From positions 1 to 64,000 of the forward strand of contig JASJBF010000020.1 of NCBI GenBank assembly GCA_030066685.1: DNA of 64,000 bases, written 5' to 3'. Numbering within the stretch: the first letter of the stretch is position 1; each line of letters opens with the position of its first letter. The translations under genes were made by a program, and so were the position numbers. The stretch is from Kiloniellales bacterium (GTDB taxonomy: Bacteria; Pseudomonadota; Alphaproteobacteria; Kiloniellales; JAKSBE01). Under the pieces are notes generated by a model. The model was not told the DNA's origin. It saw only the letters and a list, made by a program, of their open reading frames with translations, and did no database searches. Positions 27,082 to 35,950 of this stretch are shown here, piece after piece.

Positions 27082-27825
27082 ATGGCGAACAGCCTCATCT
27101 TCGGGTTACTCGGGGGCCTGGTCGTCGCCGGGATCGTGGCATTCCTGGCCTACAGATCCTCGGGCCGCGACGAGGACCAGGACGACTTCGACGATCTCGA
27201 AGACGATGTGCGCCCGGCCGGTCGGAAGCCGAAGCGCAGCCTGTTCGGCGGCTTCAGCTTCAGCTTCGGGTTCGGAAGGCGGAAGTCCGCGCCCCAGGTC
27301 GAAAGGCGAAGCGAGAAGGTCGCCGGTTGGCGCAAGGAGATCGAAGAGGCCTGCGATGCCACCGGCCTGATCAAATCGGAGGCCGTCTCCTGGATCGCCC
27401 CCCTGATCATCGACGGACACAAGAGGGGCAGCGACGATCACACGATCGCCACCAAGATTTCCGGCTGGGGCAATGCGCTCTGCGAGGACGACAAGTCCAG
27501 GCTCGGGGTGCGCGCCGACGCCAAGCTCGGGCGCGAGTACGTCGATGCCCTGACCCGCAAGGGGCGGAAGCGGCCGCTGGCCGCGGCCTACTTCGTGGTC
27601 CAGCGGGCGACCCACGCCCACTCACAATCGGAGCGGCTGAAGCACCTCTGCGGCGACGACCACATCGAGGGCATCGAGATTATCGCGACCGAAGGCGCCT
27701 TGACCTGCCTCGCCGCCCAGGACATCGAAGGCAAGGTTTTCGAGCCGAAGAAGGCACCCTCGCTGCCGCTGCGGCGCTGCGATGCCGAGTCCTGCCGCTG
27801 CGTCTATCAGGGAATCGAGGCTTAA
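27082..27825 (+). CDS. membrane-anchored hypothetical protein
   Basis: A 247-residue protein of unknown function. One N-terminal membrane helix (about 3-24) is followed by an acidic run (29-42, mostly Asp/Glu), a Phe/Gly-rich basic patch (FGGFSFSFGFGRRK), then a soluble mostly helical domain. The C terminus carries a small cysteine group (Cys233, Cys238, Cys240 in RCDAESCRCVYQ) that could bind a metal. It starts 11 bases after the MlaC-like gene, so the two are likely cotranscribed; a role near the envelope is only suggested by this. Confidence 0.68.
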   Translation: MANSLIFGLLGGLVVAGIVAFLAYRSSGRDEDQDDFDDLEDDVRPAGRKPKRSLFGGFSFSFGFGRRKSAPQVERRSEKVAGWRKEIEEACDATGLIKSEAVSWIAPLIIDGHKRGSDDHTIATKISGWGNALCEDDKSRLGVRADAKLGREYVDALTRKGRKRPLAAAYFVVQRATHAHSQSERLKHLCGDDHIEGIEIIATEGALTCLAAQDIEGKVFEPKKAPSLPLRRCDAESCRCVYQGIEA

Positions 27826-27909
27826 GATCAAGATCCGCCCACGCCGGGCCGGCCCGAGGCGCGAATCCCGACCCGCCTCGGCGCCAGGCCGAGTCCGGCA
27901 GGCCTGCGT

Positions 27910-27934
27910 CGGGCCGTCGCGGATCGACGGCCCG
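27910..27934. terminator. hairpin between convergent genes
   Basis: Ten-base arms at 27910-27919 and 27925-27934 (CGGGCCGTCG and its complement) with a five-base loop lie between the convergent hypothetical and OmpA-domain genes. There is no T-run on either side, so it is a probable but not classic bidirectional terminator. Confidence 0.55.
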
Positions 27935-27947
27935 CAGCAGGGGACTG

Positions 27948-28637
27948 CTAGTTGGCTTGCGGTAGAGTCTGCTTTCGTTTCTCCACGCAGACCGGTGCCG
28001 CACGGCCGCCAGACCAGATGTAGGCGAGGTCGCAGCCCGCGGCCGCGTCCGATGCCGCGTCAGAGTCGGCGGGCGTAGCAGTAGCGATCGTCTTCACCAG
28101 GCGTATTTCGGCACGCCGGTTCATGGCGGCGCTCTGGCCGTCGGGCGTGATGACCAGTGGGCGCTCCTCGCCGAAGACCCGCAGTTCGATCTTCGAAAGC
28201 GGCAGACCGGAATCGACGAATTCGGCCGCCACGGTCGTGACCCTGGCCTCCGAGAGCCGCCGGTTGTAGTCGGCCGTGCCGGCACTGTCGCTATGGCCGC
28301 TGATGACGACCTTGTTCAGATTCGCCGCCTTTGCGGCGGCGACCGCCTCGGCGACCACGGCCCGGGCATCGTCGTCCAGCCGGTCGCTGTCGAAGGCGAA
28401 GTAGGTGGTGTAGGCCTCTTCCGTCACAGTCCGCTCGGCCTGCCGGGCCGGCGGGGCGGTTTCGGGTCCGGACCTGGGCATCGGCGCACAGGCCGTCGCC
28501 GACAGCAACGCCGCGCCGAGAATCGTGCCCAGGAGACGGACCCCGGTGCACGGACCTGCCGGATCTTGGTCCGCTGTCGAACGTTCCGGCGTCTTGTCTT
28601 GCGTCCTGGCTCTTAGACAAAGTGATGCAGTGGTCAT
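27948..28637 (-). CDS. OmpA-domain (peptidoglycan-binding) lipoprotein
   Basis: A 229-residue envelope protein. A hydrophobic segment (about 34-49) ends at Cys50 in a loose lipobox (SATAC), followed by a Pro-rich linker and an OmpA-like domain (about 75-185) with FAFDSDRLDDDARAVV, GHSDSAGTADYNRRLSEARV and NRRAEIRLV, which binds meso-diaminopimelate in peptidoglycan. A short tail has two cysteines. The ATG at 28637 is supported by a strong AGGGGGAGG ribosome-binding site, but gives an unusually long 33-residue polar n-region before the hydrophobic stretch; a shorter real start cannot be found with a standard codon. Confidence 0.78.
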   Translation of the reverse strand: MTTASLCLRARTQDKTPERSTADQDPAGPCTGVRLLGTILGAALLSATACAPMPRSGPETAPPARQAERTVTEEAYTTYFAFDSDRLDDDARAVVAEAVAAAKAANLNKVVISGHSDSAGTADYNRRLSEARVTTVAAEFVDSGLPLSKIELRVFGEERPLVITPDGQSAAMNRRAEIRLVKTIATATPADSDAASDAAAGCDLAYIWSGGRAAPVCVEKRKQTLPQAN

Positions 28638-28829
28638 GGCTGCCTCCCCCTCGAATCGATCTGCGATCGAGCCGTCCAGCCGCCCCTCATCAAGTGGTCC
28701 GGAAGTAACCGGGAGGGATCCAAAAACCTCTGGCGGCCGCCCCCGTCAGGCCGCCAGATTGGGCGCAGATTATACCCTCCTTTGCCGGCCAGGGGGAGCC
28801 GCCAGTTATGGTTAAGACCTGGGTCCGGA

Positions 28830-30068
28830 TTAACCCTGCAGCAGATCGAAGAGCGCCAGGGCGACGACCTCCGTCGCTTGGTGGAGCGCCGCCAGCGGCA
28901 GGCGTTCGTCGGCCCGGTGGGCATTGGCCTCCTCGATCGAGCGCGGCCCGGCGCCATAGAGCACGCTGGGAACACCGGCGGCCGCGTAGTGCCGGGCATC
29001 GGTGTAGAGAGGTACGCCCTTGGATACGATCTTCTCGCCCAGGACCTCGCTGGCGCGCCCGCAGAGCAGATCGGTCAGGCGGGCACCGCCTTCAGCCGGA
29101 ACCAGTGGCTCGGCGAGCAGGATTCGGCGCTGGGCCACAGTGACGCCGGGGAAGGCGCGCGCGGCCTCTTCGATCAGCGCCCGCAGCTCGGATTCGACCG
29201 CCTCGGGCTGCTCCTCGGGGATCAGGCGCCGGTCCAGGCGGAAGGTCACCCGGTCGGGCACGACGTTGGTGTTGATGCCGCCGTCGATCAGGCCGACGGT
29301 GAGCTGCGGGCTGCCGATGCCGGCGATCTCGGAGACCCGCGCCCCGAGGCCCTTGCGCCAGGCGTAGAGCGCCGAGAGGATGCCATTCGCGGCTTCCAGG
29401 GCGTCGGCCCCGGTCGCCGGCATGGCGGCGTGGGCGGAGCGGCCCCGGACCTCGACCTCCAGGTGCAGGCAGCCGTTGTGCGCGGTGACCACGGCATAGG
29501 AGAAGCCGGCGCCGATGGCGAGATCGGGCTTGGAGATGCCCTCCTCGATCAGCCAGCGCGGACCGATCTCTCCACCGGCCTCCTCGTCGTAGGTGAAGTG
29601 CAGCTCGACCGTGCCCGCCAGCTCGGCGCCGGCCGCGACGGCCGCGTCGAGGGCCAGCAGGGCGAAGGCGTAGGTCGCGAAGTCCGACTTCGAGACCGCC
29701 ACGCCGCGGCCGTACATCCAGCCGTCCTCGATCTCCGCGCCGTAGGGGTCCTTGGTCCAGCCTTCGCCCGGCGGCACCACGTCGCCGTGGGCGTTGAGCG
29801 CAACCACCGGTCCCTCGCCGAAGCGCCGCCGGACCACGAGGTTGGTCGCGGCGATCATGCCGTTGCTGCGCACGAGTTCCTCGGGGACGGGATGGCGCTC
29901 GACGCGGAAGCCGAGGCCTTCCAGCAAGGCCGCGGCGGCCTCGGCATGGGCGCGGCAGTCGCCGGGTGGATTGTCGGAAGGGACCTTGACCAGCTCGGCG
30001 AGGAAGCGGGTCGCGGCCTCCCGCTGGCCGGCGAGGAAGCTGCGGATGGTCTCCGGTCCGGTGCTCAT
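28830..30068 (-). CDS. M20-family metallopeptidase (ArgE/DapE type)
   Basis: A 412-residue zinc-dependent amidohydrolase or peptidase. Metal ligand blocks are ALNAHGDVVPPG (HxD), YGRGVAVSKSD and FTYDEEAGGE (catalytic Glu pair), with a dimerisation domain in the middle (GRSAHAAMPATGADALEAANG) and a C-terminal HYAAAGVPSVLYGAGP ligand region. It is the first reading frame downstream of uraD in the puuE-uraD direction (22 bases), so it may act late in purine breakdown, but its motifs are not those of allantoate amidohydrolase (AllC). The substrate is unknown. Confidence 0.83.
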   Translation of the reverse strand: MSTGPETIRSFLAGQREAATRFLAELVKVPSDNPPGDCRAHAEAAAALLEGLGFRVERHPVPEELVRSNGMIAATNLVVRRRFGEGPVVALNAHGDVVPPGEGWTKDPYGAEIEDGWMYGRGVAVSKSDFATYAFALLALDAAVAAGAELAGTVELHFTYDEEAGGEIGPRWLIEEGISKPDLAIGAGFSYAVVTAHNGCLHLEVEVRGRSAHAAMPATGADALEAANGILSALYAWRKGLGARVSEIAGIGSPQLTVGLIDGGINTNVVPDRVTFRLDRRLIPEEQPEAVESELRALIEEAARAFPGVTVAQRRILLAEPLVPAEGGARLTDLLCGRASEVLGEKIVSKGVPLYTDARHYAAAGVPSVLYGAGPRSIEEANAHRADERLPLAALHQATEVVALALFDLLQG

Positions 30069-30090
30069 GGGCTGGGCTCCCTCTCGACGG

Positions 30091-30606
30091 TCATGGCAGG
30101 AGATCCTTCAGACGCAGCAAGGCGATCCGCTCGATCTGGGCCAGGGCCTCGGCGAACTCGGCCTCGGCGTCGTTTTCGAGCCGGCGCTCGAAGGCGGCCA
30201 GGATCTCCGTCTTGCCGCGGCCCTTGACCGCCATGATGAAGGGGAAGCCGAACTTGGCCTTGTAGGCATCGTTAAGATCGGTGAAGCGGGCGAGCTCATC
30301 CTCGGTCAGGCTGTCCAGGCCCGCCGAGCTCTGCTCCTTGCTGGATTGCGCAGTGAGCCGCCCGGCCAGGGCCAGGCGTCCGGCCAGGTCCGGATGGGCC
30401 TCGATCAGCGCCAACTTGCGCGCTCGGGGCGCGCTGCGGAGCACGGCGCAGAGCGCCCGGTGCAGGACCTCTGCGCTCTCCGCCTCTGCCGGCAGACTGG
30501 CGTCGAAGGCCGCTTCGGCGATCCAGGGCGAATGCTCGAAGATCCCCCCGAAGGCCGCGACGAAGTCAGCGCGCGACAGCGCTCGCGGATCGAGCCGCCC
30601 GGTCAC
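30091..30606 (-). CDS. uraD: OHCU decarboxylase
   Basis: A 171-residue 2-oxo-4-hydroxy-4-carboxy-5-ureidoimidazoline decarboxylase, converting OHCU to S-allantoin. The catalytic His71 is in EAHPDLAG and Glu91 in SSKEQSSAGLD, followed by FPFIMAVKGRGKTEIL, all typical. Length is usual for the stand-alone enzyme. GTG start overlapping the puuE stop by four bases, so it is translationally coupled to puuE. Confidence 0.95.
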   Translation of the reverse strand: MTGRLDPRALSRADFVAAFGGIFEHSPWIAEAAFDASLPAEAESAEVLHRALCAVLRSAPRARKLALIEAHPDLAGRLALAGRLTAQSSKEQSSAGLDSLTEDELARFTDLNDAYKAKFGFPFIMAVKGRGKTEILAAFERRLENDAEAEFAEALAQIERIALLRLKDLLP

Positions 30607-31517
30607 GCCGCACCACCGTGCCGGGCGTGCCAGTGGCGGGCGATGTCGATCCGGCGGGTGATCCAGACCCCGTCATGGCCGGCGGCGTGGTCGAGGAAGC
30701 GCGCCAGGGCGGCGGCGCGCCCGGGCCGTCCGGCCAGCCGGCAGTGCAGGCCGACCGACATCATCTTGGGCGCACCCCGGCGGCCTTCCTCCAAGAGCAG
30801 GTCGAAGCTGTCCCGCAGGTAGGCGAAGAACTGGTCGCCGGAGTTGAAGCCCTGGACGGTGGCGAAGCGCATGTCGTTGGCGTCCAGGGTGTAGGGGACG
30901 ATCAGGTGCGGGCCCTTCGGGCCCTTCACCCAATAGGGCAGATCATCGGCGTAGGAGTCTGAGGAATATAGAAAACCTCCGTCCTCCATCACCAGCTTCA
31001 GGGTGTTGACCGAACAGCGGCCGGTGTACCAGCCGAGCGGCCGCTCGCCTACGGTGTCCGTGTGGATCCGGATCGCCTCGACCATGTGGCGGCGCTCCTC
31101 GGCTTCCGGCAGGTCGCGGTAATCGATCCACTTGAGGCCGTGGGAGGCGATCTCCCACCCGGCCTCGCGCATCGCGGCGACCGCGTCAGGGTTGCGCGCG
31201 AGGGCGGTTGCCACGCCGTAGACGGAGACCGTCAGGCCGCGCTCGGTGAAGAGACGCCAGAGCCGCCAGAAGCCGGCCCGGCTGCCGTACTCGTAGATCG
31301 ATTCCATGTTCATGTGGCGCTGGCCGGGCCAGGGCTCGGCGCCGACGATCTCGCTGAGGAAGGCCTCGGACGCCGGATCGCCGTGGAGGATGCAGTTCTC
31401 GCCGCCCTCCTCGTAGTTGATCACGAACTGCAGCGCCAGCTTGGCGCCGCCCGGCCACTCGGGATCCGGCGGCCGGCGGCCGTAGCCGATCAGATCCCGG
31501 GGGTAGGCTTCCGTCAT
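30603..31517 (-). CDS. puuE: allantoinase, polysaccharide deacetylase-type
   Basis: A 304-residue PuuE allantoinase, hydrolysing allantoin to allantoate without the amidohydrolase-type di-metal site. Family blocks: LQFVINYEEGGENCILHGDPASE, EYGSRAGFWRLWRLF, EIASHGLKWIDY, and RWYTGR-like GWYTGRCSVNT. First gene of the leftward puuE-uraD-M20 operon; divergent from hiuH, with a 238-base region (31518-31755) that holds both promoters and no supported gene. Confidence 0.95.
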   Translation of the reverse strand: MTEAYPRDLIGYGRRPPDPEWPGGAKLALQFVINYEEGGENCILHGDPASEAFLSEIVGAEPWPGQRHMNMESIYEYGSRAGFWRLWRLFTERGLTVSVYGVATALARNPDAVAAMREAGWEIASHGLKWIDYRDLPEAEERRHMVEAIRIHTDTVGERPLGWYTGRCSVNTLKLVMEDGGFLYSSDSYADDLPYWVKGPKGPHLIVPYTLDANDMRFATVQGFNSGDQFFAYLRDSFDLLLEEGRRGAPKMMSVGLHCRLAGRPGRAAALARFLDHAAGHDGVWITRRIDIARHWHARHGGAA

Positions 31518-31755
31518 CGCTCCTCGCTTCCGCTCGTCCTGCCGGGCGAGGCCATTTCACTACGTCCCGTGGATCGGAGTAAACTGCCAGGGCACGATCC
31601 GATCGGATGGAATCGCTTCGCGATCCATCTGGCCGGATGTCATGCCCTGACTCTAGAGTGTTTGCGCACCACTCCCGGCCAGACGCAACTGCGTCTGATC
31701 GGGAAGTGCGCTAGGCTATCGCCAGGCGACTCGATTGGATGGAAGAGGCGAAGGC

Positions 31756-32133
31756 ATGACTCAATCCGGGGCCGAAGGGAAGGGGCGGCTGACGACCCAC
31801 GTGCTGGACACCGCGCAGGGCCGGCCGGCGGCCGGCATCCGGATCGAGCTCTATCGCGACGAGGCCGCTGGGCGCCGCCGGCTGGGCGAGGCGGTGACCG
31901 ACGCCGACGGCCGCTGCGAGGCGCCGCTGCTGTCCGGCGCCGACTTCGAGACCGGCTGTTATGAGCTGGTGTTCCACGTCGGCGCCTATTTCCGGGCCCA
32001 GGAGATCGCGCTGCCGACGCCGCCATTCCTGGACCGGGTGCCGCTCCGCTTCGGCATCGCCGAGGCCGGCGGGCACTATCACGTCCCCTTGCTGATCTCG
32101 CCCTACGGCTACAGCACCTACCGAGGCAGCTGA
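31756..32133 (+). CDS. hiuH: 5-hydroxyisourate hydrolase (transthyretin-like)
   Basis: A 125-residue HIU hydrolase, converting 5-hydroxyisourate to [20 protein letters not shown] (His15) and the C-terminal [19 protein letters not shown], including the family-defining YRGS end, are present. ATG 31756 (MTQSGAEG) is preferred to an upstream in-frame ATG for its spacing after GAAGAGGCGAAGG. It begins the rightward hiuH-xdhA-xdhB transporter operon. Confidence 0.95.
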   Translation: MTQSGAEGKGRLTTHVLDTAQGRPAAGIRIELYRDEAAGRRRLGEAVTDADGRCEAPLLSGADFETGCYELVFHVGAYFRAQEIALPTPPFLDRVPLRFGIAEAGGHYHVPLLISPYGYSTYRGS

Positions 32134-32152
32134 GGAGCGGGCGGGAGCCAAG

Positions 32153-33625
32153 ATGCGCGAGGAGATCCGCTTCCTGCTCGGCCACGAAGCCCGCGTTGTC
32201 AGGGCGCTGGATCCGACCATGACCGTGCTCGACTACCTCCGCCAGGAGGAGGGCCTGGTCGGCACCAAGGAAGGCTGCAACGAGGGCGACTGCGGCGCCT
32301 GCACGGTGGTCAGAGTCCGGCCCCGGGACGGCCGGCTGCACTACGAGGCGCTGAACGCCTGCATCCAGTTCCTGCCGACCCTGGACGGCTGCCAGCTGCT
32401 GACCGTGGAGCATCTCGCCGCGGCCGACGGAACCCTGCATCCGGTGCAGCAGGCCATGGTCGATTGCCACGGCTCCCAGTGCGGCTTCTGCACGCCCGGT
32501 TTCGTGATGTCGCTCTTCGCCATGAGCCGCAACCTCGATGCGGTGCCCTCGGACTCCGAGATCGACGACGCCCTGGCCGGAAACCTCTGCCGCTGCACGG
32601 GCTACGCGCCCATCGCCCGTGCCGCGACGCGCCTTTACGAGAACGAACCGCGGCAGGACCATGTTTCGGCAAGGGAGGCGGAGACGCAGGAGGCACTGGC
32701 ATCGCTGCGCGACCACGTGACCTTGGCCTTCGGACAGGGTCCGCGGCGCTTCTTCGCGCCGGCGACGGCCGACGCTCTGGCCGACTTGCTGACCGCCCAT
32801 CCCGAGGCCACCATAGTCGCCGGCTCGACCGACGTCGGGCTCTGGGTCACCAAGGCGCTGCGCCGCCTCGGCATGATCGTCTGGCTAGGCCGCATCGACG
32901 AGCTGGCGCAGGTCGAGGAGACCGAGCATTCGATTGAGATCGGTGCCGGGGCCAGCTATGCCGATGCGATGGACGTCCTGGCCCGCCACTACCCGGACAT
33001 GGGCGAGGTCATCCGCCGCCTGGGCTCGGTCCAGATCCGCAATCTCGGCACCATCGGCGGCAACATCGCGAACGGCTCGCCGATCGGGGACTCACCGCCC
33101 CTGCTGATCGCCGCCGGCGCCACCCTGCAGCTGCGCCAGGGCGCCAAGCGGCGCAGCCTGCCGCTGGAGGACTTCTTTCTCGACTACGGCAAGCAGGACC
33201 GCTTGCCCGGCGAGTTCGTCGAGAAGGTATCCGTCCCGCTGCCGCCGGCCGGGAGCACCTTTCGGGCCTACAAGATCTCCAAGCGCTTCGACCAGGACAT
33301 ATCCGCCGTGCTGGGCGCCTTCCGGCTACGCTTCGAGGGCACGCGGGTCGCCGAGGCGCGGATCGCCTACGGCGGCATGGCGGCGACGCCGAAGCGGGCC
33401 GCCGCGGTCGAAGCCTGCCTCACCGGCGCCGAGTGGGAGGCGGCCACGGTCGAGCGCGCCATTGCGGCGCTGGAGCAGGACTTCGCGCCGATCACGGACT
33501 GGCGGGCCAGCGCCGGCTATCGCCTGCAGGTGGCCAAGAACCTGCTGCGGCGCCTCCACATCGAGACCAGCGATCCGGTGGCCGACACCCGGCTGGTCGG
33601 CGACCGGAGCCTGGCCCATGCCTGA
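32153..33625 (+). CDS. xdhA: xanthine dehydrogenase small subunit (2Fe-2S, FAD)
   Basis: A 490-residue subunit that passes electrons from the molybdenum site to NAD+. The plant-type 2Fe-2S domain has Cys42, 47, 50 in GCNEGDCGACTVV; the second 2Fe-2S cluster uses CGFCTPGFVM and CRCTGYAPIARA. The FAD domain includes VAGSTDVGLWVTK and SVQIRNLGTIGGNIANGSP. A C-terminal CO-dehydrogenase flavoprotein domain follows. Starts 19 bases after hiuH; ends with an 8-base overlap with xdhB. Confidence 0.96.
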   Translation: MREEIRFLLGHEARVVRALDPTMTVLDYLRQEEGLVGTKEGCNEGDCGACTVVRVRPRDGRLHYEALNACIQFLPTLDGCQLLTVEHLAAADGTLHPVQQAMVDCHGSQCGFCTPGFVMSLFAMSRNLDAVPSDSEIDDALAGNLCRCTGYAPIARAATRLYENEPRQDHVSAREAETQEALASLRDHVTLAFGQGPRRFFAPATADALADLLTAHPEATIVAGSTDVGLWVTKALRRLGMIVWLGRIDELAQVEETEHSIEIGAGASYADAMDVLARHYPDMGEVIRRLGSVQIRNLGTIGGNIANGSPIGDSPPLLIAAGATLQLRQGAKRRSLPLEDFFLDYGKQDRLPGEFVEKVSVPLPPAGSTFRAYKISKRFDQDISAVLGAFRLRFEGTRVAEARIAYGGMAATPKRAAAVEACLTGAEWEAATVERAIAALEQDFAPITDWRASAGYRLQVAKNLLRRLHIETSDPVADTRLVGDRSLAHA

Positions 33626-35948
33626 TGCGCGGGCGCCCGAGCGGATCACCGGCGCGGTGCACGAAGCGCGGCATCACGACAGCGCCCGGAAGCACGTCTC
33701 GGGTGCGGCCGCCTACATTGACGACCTGCGCGAGCCCACCGGCCTGCTGCACGTCTGCCTGGGCGTCGGCGGCGAGGCCCATGCCCGGATCACCGGCCTC
33801 GACCTCGGGCCGGTGCGCGCGGCCGAGGGCGTGGTCGCGGTCTTCACCGCGGCCGACATCCCCGGGACCAACGACATCAGCCCGACCCACCGCGACGACG
33901 AGCCGGTCTTCGCGAGCGACCGGCTGCTCTTCGCCGGCCAGCCGGTCTTCGCGGTCGCGGCCGAGACCCGGGACCAGGCACGCCGCGCGGCCCGCCTCGC
34001 CGTCGTCGAGACCGAGGCCTTGGACCCCGTGATCACCCTGGAGGCCGCCAAGGCCGAGGGCACCCTGGTCACCGAGCCCCTCACCCTGGCGCGCGGCGAT
34101 GCGGCCGCGGCCCTGAAGCAGGCGCCGAAGCGCATCACCGGCCGCATGGCGATCGGCGGCCAGGACCACTTCTACCTCGAGGGCCAGATCGCCATGGCCC
34201 TGCCGGGCGAGGACGACGAGGTCACGGTCTTCTCCTCGACACAGCACCCCAGCGAGATCCAGCACATGGTGGCCAAGGTTCTGGGGGTGGCCTCGGGCGC
34301 GGTCACGGTCGAGGTGCGGCGCATGGGCGGGGCCTTCGGCGGCAAGGAGACCCAGGGCAACCTCTTCGCCGTGGTCGCGGCGCTGGTCGCTAAGGCGACG
34401 GGCCGGGCGGCGAAGCTCAGGCCCGACCGCGACGACGACATGATCATCACCGGCAAGCGCCACGACTTCCTGGTCGACTACGAGGTCGGTTTCGACGAGG
34501 AGGGGGCGATCCAGGCGGTCGAGATGACCTATGCTGCGCGCTGCGGCTGGTCCGCCGACCTGTCGGGACCGGTCGCCGACCGGGCGCTGTTCCACGCCGA
34601 CAACTGCTACTTCTACCCTGCGGTCCGCCTGACCTCGGAGCCGCTGAAGACCAACACGGTCTCCAACACCGCCTTTCGCGGCTTCGGCGGGCCTCAGGGC
34701 ATGCTCGGCGGCGAGCGCCTGATCGAGGAGATCGCCTTCGCCACCGGCAAGGACCCGCTGGAGATCCGCAAGCGCAACCTCTACGGCAAGGCCGAGCGCA
34801 ACGTCACGCCCTATCACCAGGAGGTCGAGGACAACGTCGCCCTGGAGATCATCGAGGCCCTGGAGGCCTCGGCCGACTACTGGGCGCGCCGCGAGGCGCT
34901 GCGTGCGGCCAACGCGGGGTCCAGGGTGATTCTGCGGGGCCTGGCCCTGACCCCGGTCAAGTTCGGGATCTCCTTCACCGCGACCCATTACAACCAGGCC
35001 GGGGCGCTGGTCCACGTCTACAACGACGGCAGCATCCACCTGAACCACGGCGGCACCGAGATGGGGCAGGGGCTCTACGTCAAGGTCGCCCAGGTCGTCG
35101 CCGAGGAGTTCCAGGTCGACATCGAGCAGGTGCGGATCTCGGCCACGACCACGGGCAAGGTGCCCAACACCTCGGCCACGGCGGCCTCGGCGGGATCCGA
35201 CCTGAACGGCATGGCGGCCCAGGCCGCGGCCCGCACGATCAAGGGGCGCCTGATCGACTTCGCGGTGGACCACTGGGGCGTGCCGCGTGAGCAGGTGGTC
35301 TTCCTGCCGGGCCGGGTCCGGGTGGGCAATAGGGAGATAGCCTTCGCCGAGCTGGTGAAGCAGGCCTACATGGCGCGGGTCTCCCTGTCCTCGACGGGCT
35401 TCTACAAGACGCCCAAGATCCACTGGGACCGGGCCAAGGGGCGCGGCCGGCCCTTCTACTACTACGGCTACGGGGCGGCCTGCTCCGAGGTCGCGGTCGA
35501 TACACTGACCGGGGAGTACCGCGTCGAAAGGGTCGACATCCTCCACGATGTCGGCAAGTCTCTGAACCCGGCGATCGACCTGGGCCAGATCGAAGGGGGA
35601 TTCGTGCAGGGCATGGGCTGGCTGACCACCGAGGAGCTCTGGTGGGACGATGCGGGGCGGCTGCGCACCCACGCGCCCAGCACCTACAAGATCCCGGCCT
35701 GCGGCGACCGGCCGCGAGTCTTCAACGTCGAGATCCTGAAAAACGCCGAGAACCGCGAGGAGACCATCTACCGCTCCAAGGCGGTCGGCGAGCCGCCGCT
35801 GATGCTCGCGATCTCGGTGCTCCATGCGCTCTCCGACGCGGTCGCCAGCGTCGCCGGGCACACCCTCTGCCCGCGTCTGGACCCGCCGGCGACGCCGGAG
35901 CGGGTCCTGGCGGCGGTCGAGCGCCTGCGCGCGGCGGGAGCGGCCTGA
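33618..35948 (+). CDS. xdhB: xanthine dehydrogenase large (molybdopterin) subunit
   Basis: A 776-residue catalytic subunit carrying the molybdopterin. Family blocks: GQDHFYLEGQIAMALP, RMGGAFGGKETQ, RDDDMIITGKRHDF, NTAFRGFGGPQG, HLNHGGTEMGQGLYVK and SKAVGEPPLMLAISV, whose Glu is the catalytic base position. ATG 33618 lies in the end of xdhA. No xdhC chaperone gene follows, unlike most bacterial xdhABC operons; the next gene, 2 bases on, is the ABC transporter ATPase. Confidence 0.96.
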   Translation: MPDARAPERITGAVHEARHHDSARKHVSGAAAYIDDLREPTGLLHVCLGVGGEAHARITGLDLGPVRAAEGVVAVFTAADIPGTNDISPTHRDDEPVFASDRLLFAGQPVFAVAAETRDQARRAARLAVVETEALDPVITLEAAKAEGTLVTEPLTLARGDAAAALKQAPKRITGRMAIGGQDHFYLEGQIAMALPGEDDEVTVFSSTQHPSEIQHMVAKVLGVASGAVTVEVRRMGGAFGGKETQGNLFAVVAALVAKATGRAAKLRPDRDDDMIITGKRHDFLVDYEVGFDEEGAIQAVEMTYAARCGWSADLSGPVADRALFHADNCYFYPAVRLTSEPLKTNTVSNTAFRGFGGPQGMLGGERLIEEIAFATGKDPLEIRKRNLYGKAERNVTPYHQEVEDNVALEIIEALEASADYWARREALRAANAGSRVILRGLALTPVKFGISFTATHYNQAGALVHVYNDGSIHLNHGGTEMGQGLYVKVAQVVAEEFQVDIEQVRISATTTGKVPNTSATAASAGSDLNGMAAQAAARTIKGRLIDFAVDHWGVPREQVVFLPGRVRVGNREIAFAELVKQAYMARVSLSSTGFYKTPKIHWDRAKGRGRPFYYYGYGAACSEVAVDTLTGEYRVERVDILHDVGKSLNPAIDLGQIEGGFVQGMGWLTTEELWWDDAGRLRTHAPSTYKIPACGDRPRVFNVEILKNAENREETIYRSKAVGEPPLMLAISVLHALSDAVASVAGHTLCPRLDPPATPERVLAAVERLRAAGAA

Positions 35949-35950
35949 GC

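Noticed and set aside
28830-30068. Allantoate amidohydrolase (AllC)
   Set aside because: Metal-site blocks match ArgE/DapE-type M20 enzymes rather than the hydantoinase/carbamoylase branch; kept as M20 of unknown substrate.
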